From: JADHMP01 sp964386915 | Lineage (GTDB): Bacteria > Bacteroidota > Bacteroidia > Flavobacteriales > Flavobacteriaceae | NCBI GenBank assembly: GCA_964386915.1 | Contig: CAYLUQ010000007.1 | Coordinates: forward strand, 51,707 to 115,706 | Reading direction: 5' to 3' | Length of the DNA: 64,000 nucleotides | Shown: piece by piece, positions 60,525 through 64,000 of the stretch | Layout: each line of letters starts with the position of its first letter | Position numbering within the stretch: the first letter of the stretch is position 1 | The notes under the pieces: model-generated | What the model saw: the letters and a program-made list of their open reading frames with translations, nothing else | The model's database searches: none | What the model was told of the DNA's origin: nothing | Program-made: the position numbers and the translations under genes

Positions 60525-61985
60525 TTGAAAATCATAGATCGCTATATTTTAAAAAGTTATTTGTCTCGCTTGGTGGCCGTTTTTGCCATTTGCATGCTCA
60601 TTTTTATAGTGCAAACTTTTTGGCTCTATATTGACGAATTGGCTGGAAAAGGACTCGATCTAATAATCATTTCAAAATTTCTTCTCTATTTTTCTCCCAA
60701 GTTGGTGCCCATGGTTTTACCTATGTCTGTGCTCATCGCCTCCTTGATGACCTATGGGAGCTTTGCAGAAAACTATGAATTTGCCGCCATGAAATCAACA
60801 GGAATTTCATTGCAACGAGCACTTGTAGGTTTGCTTTTGTTTCATATCGCTTTGGGGATTGGTTCATTTTATTTTTCCAATCATGTTATTCCTTATGGAG
60901 AATTAAAATCCTATAACCTCAGAAAGAATTTAAAAAAGTTAAAGCCCGAATTAGCCATTCGAGAGGGCATTTTTAATGAAGTGGGCAATATCAACATTAA
61001 GGTGGCTAAAAAATATGGCGAAAATGATCGCTTTTTGGAAGATGTTATTATTCATGAATATTATCCCGATCGGGTTAATCGCACCGTGATTAAGGCCAAA
61101 AGAGGTGAATTGCGCAGCAAAACCACAGATGACAATTTGCAGTTGGTGCTTTTTGAAGGGAATCGCTATGAGGCCATAAAAGCACAAAAAAAGAAAGACC
61201 AAGATCGGGTGCCACATGCTAAGGTCTATTTTGAAGAATATGTGATGAATATTGACTTGTCTTCTTTTAATGATGTTGATCTTGAAGCTGAGGATATTAA
61301 AAGCTCCTACCGGATGCAAAAAGCAGATCAACTAAAGATCAGTATTGATACACTAGAGCGTGATTTTATTATAGAGAGAGAAGCTTTTAGTGAAAATTTT
61401 GGAAAAACCAGCATCATTGGAGAAGTGCAACGCCGCACACTCAATGAAGTAGAAATTGACACCTTTCCGCAAAACCCCTTGCATTTTTTAGGAAAAGACA
61501 TTCCTTGGAAATACAACCAAGCCCTTACAACAGGCATTGATCAACTACGCCCATATATGCGGGATTTAAACCGAAAGCGATTGTTGTATTTCTTGCAACA
61601 AAAAAATATAAATCAACATAAAATTGTTTTGGAAGATAAATATGTGCTCATTTTTGCTTCTGTTTTGCTTTTTTTGATAGGCGCTCCCTTGGGAGCTATT
61701 GTTCGAAAAGGAGGCTTGGGCCTCCCTTTGGTACTTTCTGTTGTAATTTTCTTAACCTATCATTTTATTGGTGTTTTTGGAAAAAATGCAGCAGAAGACA
61801 ACAGTATTAATCCCATAATGGGGGCATGGCTTTCTACACTTCTTTTAACCCCTTTTGCTTTTCTACTCACGCAAAGAGCTTCATCAGACAAAGGTTTTGT
61901 ATCCTTAGATTCTTTATTTTTGGTCTTTCAAAAAATGGGGGGGCTATTTAAAAAAAGCCTAAAAAAGAAGAAAACAGATGACTGA
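60525..61985 (+). CDS. LptF/LptG-family permease (LPS transport, UUG start)
   Basis: A membrane component of the Lpt system that extracts LPS from the inner membrane. The 486-residue protein starts at TTG 60525 (KIIDRYILKSYLSRLVAVFAI), the conserved family N-terminus; there is no ATG nearby. Six helices are arranged three-three around a large periplasmic domain (VIIHEYYPDRVNRTVIKAKRGEL). The loop FSPKLVPMVLPMSVLIASLMTYGSFAENYEFAAMKSTGIS and the end FLIGAPLGAIVRKGGLGLPLVLS fit the permease fold. The Bacteroidota form carries one such protein; F or G is not distinguished. Overlaps ribB by 8 bases. Confidence 0.9.
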   Translation: MKIIDRYILKSYLSRLVAVFAICMLIFIVQTFWLYIDELAGKGLDLIIISKFLLYFSPKLVPMVLPMSVLIASLMTYGSFAENYEFAAMKSTGISLQRALVGLLLFHIALGIGSFYFSNHVIPYGELKSYNLRKNLKKLKPELAIREGIFNEVGNINIKVAKKYGENDRFLEDVIIHEYYPDRVNRTVIKAKRGELRSKTTDDNLQLVLFEGNRYEAIKAQKKKDQDRVPHAKVYFEEYVMNIDLSSFNDVDLEAEDIKSSYRMQKADQLKISIDTLERDFIIEREAFSENFGKTSIIGEVQRRTLNEVEIDTFPQNPLHFLGKDIPWKYNQALTTGIDQLRPYMRDLNRKRLLYFLQQKNINQHKIVLEDKYVLIFASVLLFLIGAPLGAIVRKGGLGLPLVLSVVIFLTYHFIGVFGKNAAEDNSINPIMGAWLSTLLLTPFAFLLTQRASSDKGFVSLDSLFLVFQKMGGLFKKSLKKKKTDD

Positions 61986-63108
61986 CTATCCACTTAACAC
62001 CATAGAAGAAGCTATAGCAGCCATTGCCAATGGTGAAGTGATTATTGTGGTTGATGATGCCAATAGAGAAAACGAGGGCGATTTTGTGGCTGCTGCAGAA
62101 AAGGTGACTCCAGAAATGATCAACTTTATGGCCACCCATGGGCGTGGGTTGATCTGCACGCCTATATCAGAAGCTCGTTGTGAAACTCTTTCGCTCGAAA
62201 AAATGGTGCGCAACAATACTGATCCTATGGAAACCGCTTTTACCGTTTCTGTAGATTTGAAAGGAAATGGTGTTACCACTGGAATTTCAGCTCAAGATCG
62301 AGCTAAAACCATAAAAGCGCTTCTTGATCCTAATACCCAAGCCCGAGACTTATCACGTCCCGGACATATTTTTCCCCTAATTGCCAAAGAAGGAGGGGTG
62401 CTTAGAAGAACGGGGCATACTGAAGCGGCTCTTGATTTTGCCCGTTTGGCAGGGTTGCAAGCTGCGGGTGTTATTGTTGAAATAATGAACGAAGATGGGA
62501 CTATGGCCCGCTTACCTCAACTGCTCAAGGTGGCTAAAAAATTTAATTTAAAAATTGTTTCTATTGAAGATTTAGTGTCCTACAGAATGCAGCATGACAG
62601 CCTAATTGTAAAAAAAATAGACACTACTATAGAAACCTTGTTTGGAAACTTTAGGTTGCGCGCCTATGAACAAACAACCAATAAAATAATCCATTTGGCA
62701 TTGACTTGTGGTCAGTGGGAGGAAGAAGAAAGTATTTTAACTCGAATTCATTCTTCCAAAATCAGCAATGATGTTTTAGGCATGCTCGTTGGAGCAGAGC
62801 ACCACGGCCTAGATGCTATTTTTAAGGTCATTAAAAAAGAAGGAAAAGGGGCTGTTTTGTTTATTAATAAAGAACAAGTGCCAGAAGATTTATTAGCTCG
62901 TATTAAGGCTTTAAAAGAATTGCAAGAAAAAGGAACAGTTGGGCAAACCCCTCCCTTGACTATGGATGAAAAAGATTATGGGATTGGCGCTCAAATTTTG
63001 CACGATTTAAACATTAAAAAAATACGGGTCATAAGCAATTCTAAGCAACCACAACGGATTGGAATTACGGGCTATGGACTGACCATAGAAGGTCGGGTAG
63101 GCTATTGA
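61978..63108 (+). CDS. ribB: 3,4-dihydroxy-2-butanone 4-phosphate synthase with degenerate GTP cyclohydrolase II domain
   Basis: The N-terminal half (residues about 5-205) is a full DHBP synthase: VVDDANRENEGDFVAAAEKV (metal/acid residues), MATHGRGLICTPIS, SRPGHIFPLIAKEGGVLRRTGHTEAALDFARLAGL. It makes the four-carbon precursor of riboflavin. The C-terminal half (to 376) aligns with GTP cyclohydrolase II by pattern, but the zinc cysteines of ECLTGD...RCDCG are absent (TRIHSSKISNDVLGMLVGAEHHGLD), as is the RQEGRNIGL loop. This domain is therefore probably inactive in hydrolysis, and a separate ribA would be needed. Confidence 0.93.
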   Translation: MTDYPLNTIEEAIAAIANGEVIIVVDDANRENEGDFVAAAEKVTPEMINFMATHGRGLICTPISEARCETLSLEKMVRNNTDPMETAFTVSVDLKGNGVTTGISAQDRAKTIKALLDPNTQARDLSRPGHIFPLIAKEGGVLRRTGHTEAALDFARLAGLQAAGVIVEIMNEDGTMARLPQLLKVAKKFNLKIVSIEDLVSYRMQHDSLIVKKIDTTIETLFGNFRLRAYEQTTNKIIHLALTCGQWEEEESILTRIHSSKISNDVLGMLVGAEHHGLDAIFKVIKKEGKGAVLFINKEQVPEDLLARIKALKELQEKGTVGQTPPLTMDEKDYGIGAQILHDLNIKKIRVISNSKQPQRIGITGYGLTIEGRVGY

Positions 63109-63857
63109 TCCACCCAAAGTTTTAGTGCCAACAACACAACCATCACAAATAAAAAAATCCGAATAAAACGATCTCCCCTATTCACCGACCATCTGCTGCT
63201 AAGCCAAGCTGACAAACCACTTCCTGAAGCCATCCATAAACCGGGCTCCCAAGCCACAGCACTGTGAGTTGAGAAAAAGAACAGGGCAACTACTGTATAA
63301 ATTGTAACCACGCTCACCTTAACTGCATTGGCTTTGACTAAAGAGAGGTGATTCAATTGTGTTAAAATTAATAAGATCACAAATCCAATGCCGGCATTGA
63401 TAAAACCACCATAGATGCCCACGAAAAAAAAGAGAAGCATGGACACATAACGATTGAATCCCGTAAGCTTGGGCAATTTGTTTGGCAGATTGTGCTGCTT
63501 TTGAAAGAGTATGAGCAGCCCTACCCCTAACATTATAAGAGCAAGAATTTTATTGAAAAGAGCCCCTTCAATTTCAAGTGCAATTTGAGCCCCCACAAGA
63601 GCACCAAGAGTGGCAGTAAAACCCAAATACCAATCAAAAGGGGCGGTTTTGACACCCTTACTTCTAAAGCCAAATGTGCCCGAAAGAGATTGCACTAAAA
63701 TAACAATACGGTTGGTGCCATTGGCTATTTGAGGGGGTAGCCCTAAAAAAATTAAGACGGGAAGGGTTAACAACGAACCGCCTCCCGCCAGCGTATTGAT
63801 AATGCCAGCCACAAAACCTACCCCTATTAGAAGCGCTATTTCTAAAAATGTATCCAT
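63102..63857 (-). CDS. TauE/SafE-family sulfite/anion exporter-like permease
   Basis: The 251-residue membrane protein has about seven to eight helices. N-terminal LLIGVGFVAGIINTLAGGGSLLTLPVLIFLGLPPQIANGTNRIVILVQS is the family signature, repeated in weaker form in the second half (FVGIYGGFINAGIGFVILLIL). Family members export sulfite, sulfoacetate or related anions; there are no sulfur-metabolism genes nearby, so the substrate is unknown. It converges with ribB, overlapping by 7 bases. Confidence 0.88.
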   Translation of the reverse strand: MDTFLEIALLIGVGFVAGIINTLAGGGSLLTLPVLIFLGLPPQIANGTNRIVILVQSLSGTFGFRSKGVKTAPFDWYLGFTATLGALVGAQIALEIEGALFNKILALIMLGVGLLILFQKQHNLPNKLPKLTGFNRYVSMLLFFFVGIYGGFINAGIGFVILLILTQLNHLSLVKANAVKVSVVTIYTVVALFFFSTHSAVAWEPGLWMASGSGLSAWLSSRWSVNRGDRFIRIFLFVMVVLLALKLWVDQ

Positions 63858-63926
63858 TGGGTTTAAGATACCTCATTTTAGGCAAAAGGGAAGGCAAAGA
63901 AATGTTTTCTAATCTAAAAAACATAC

Positions 63927-63934
63927 TATATTTG
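63927..63934 (+). promoter_or_regulatory. -7 promoter box of tRNA-Ser
   Basis: TATATTTG matches TAnnTTTG exactly, 11 bases before the first base of the tRNA. TTTT at 63905-63908, 18 bases upstream, is a near match to the -33 TTTG. Confidence 0.6.
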
Positions 63935-63945
63935 CACTTCCAAAT

Positions 63946-64000
63946 GGAGAAATGGCAGAGTGGTCGAATGCGGCAGTCTTGAAAACTGTTGAGGGTCACA
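63946..64000 (+). tRNA. tRNA-Ser(UGA), 5' part
   Basis: The acceptor strand GGAGAAA is followed by TG and a D arm (GCAGAG-TGGTCGAATGCGGC region), then an anticodon stem GCAGT/ACTGT around the loop CTTGAAA, giving the anticodon TGA (reads UCA). The gene continues past the right edge, so the variable arm, T arm and 3' end are not seen. Confidence 0.9.

Overview
The window is chromosomal DNA of a member of the Bacteroidota, almost certainly a Flavobacteriaceae-type bacterium. Supporting signs are the AT-rich code, the thrS-infC-rpmI-rplT order, a TonB-type receptor of the flavobacterial outer-membrane barrel family, paired short and regulated LeuA-type enzymes, an ornithine transcarbamylase of the N-acyl type, near absence of Shine-Dalgarno sequences, and several TAnnTTTG (-7) promoter boxes typical of the phylum. 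It is gene-dense and mostly housekeeping. Apart from a 100-base run of N at 39612-39711 (a scaffold gap), no stretch above 300 bases lacks a gene.

Layout. 1-1415: translation genes (thrS end, infC with a non-AUG start, L35, L20). 1452-8422: ArsC-like protein, TonB-type receptor, small membrane protein, fumC, GNAT acetyltransferase, EttA with a small membrane protein. 8512-10140: acyl-CoA carboxylase beta subunit. 10129-18254 (minus): menaquinone operon, in transcription order hotdog thioesterase, menF, menD, menB, menA, menC, CPBP protease, menE; menH is not in the cluster. 18323-20224: dnaK with a sigma-54-like promoter, divergent from panB-rluA. 21858-23429: large uncharacterised helical protein. 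23587-29352: leuA-leuC-leuD-second LeuA-family enzyme-leuB. 29374-30972: GapN-type dehydrogenase. 31132-36560 (minus): ilvD-ilvB-ilvN-ilvC. Together leu and ilv make a branched-chain amino acid locus, and panB drains its keto-acid intermediate toward CoA.

36766-43667: aldehyde dehydrogenase and nitroreductase (coupled), a tail-fibre/S74-like surface protein cut by the scaffold gap, an SRAP (HMCES/YedK) DNA-crosslink protein, DsbD and TilS. 43773-52699: a nine-gene arginine operon (GNAT, argG, argC, proC, argD, N-acylornithine transcarbamylase, argB, argE, argH) preceded by a good promoter and a 29-codon open frame with an Arg/Pro cluster, which I propose as an arginine-sensing leader peptide. 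52696-63857: Gfo/Idh/MocA oxidoreductase, lipoamide dehydrogenase, a two-helix K+ channel overlapping NhaC, then ftsK-lolA-lptF/G-ribB and a TauE-family permease. The window ends inside a tRNA-Ser(UGA) gene.

The most notable points are the candidate arginine leader peptide, Ser at the specificity position of the N-acylornithine transcarbamylase (suggesting succinylated intermediates), the degenerate GTP cyclohydrolase II half of the RibB protein, the non-AUG start of infC, the RpoN-like dnaK promoter, and the unresolved surface-protein gene at the gap. No defence island, CRISPR array or intact mobile element was found.
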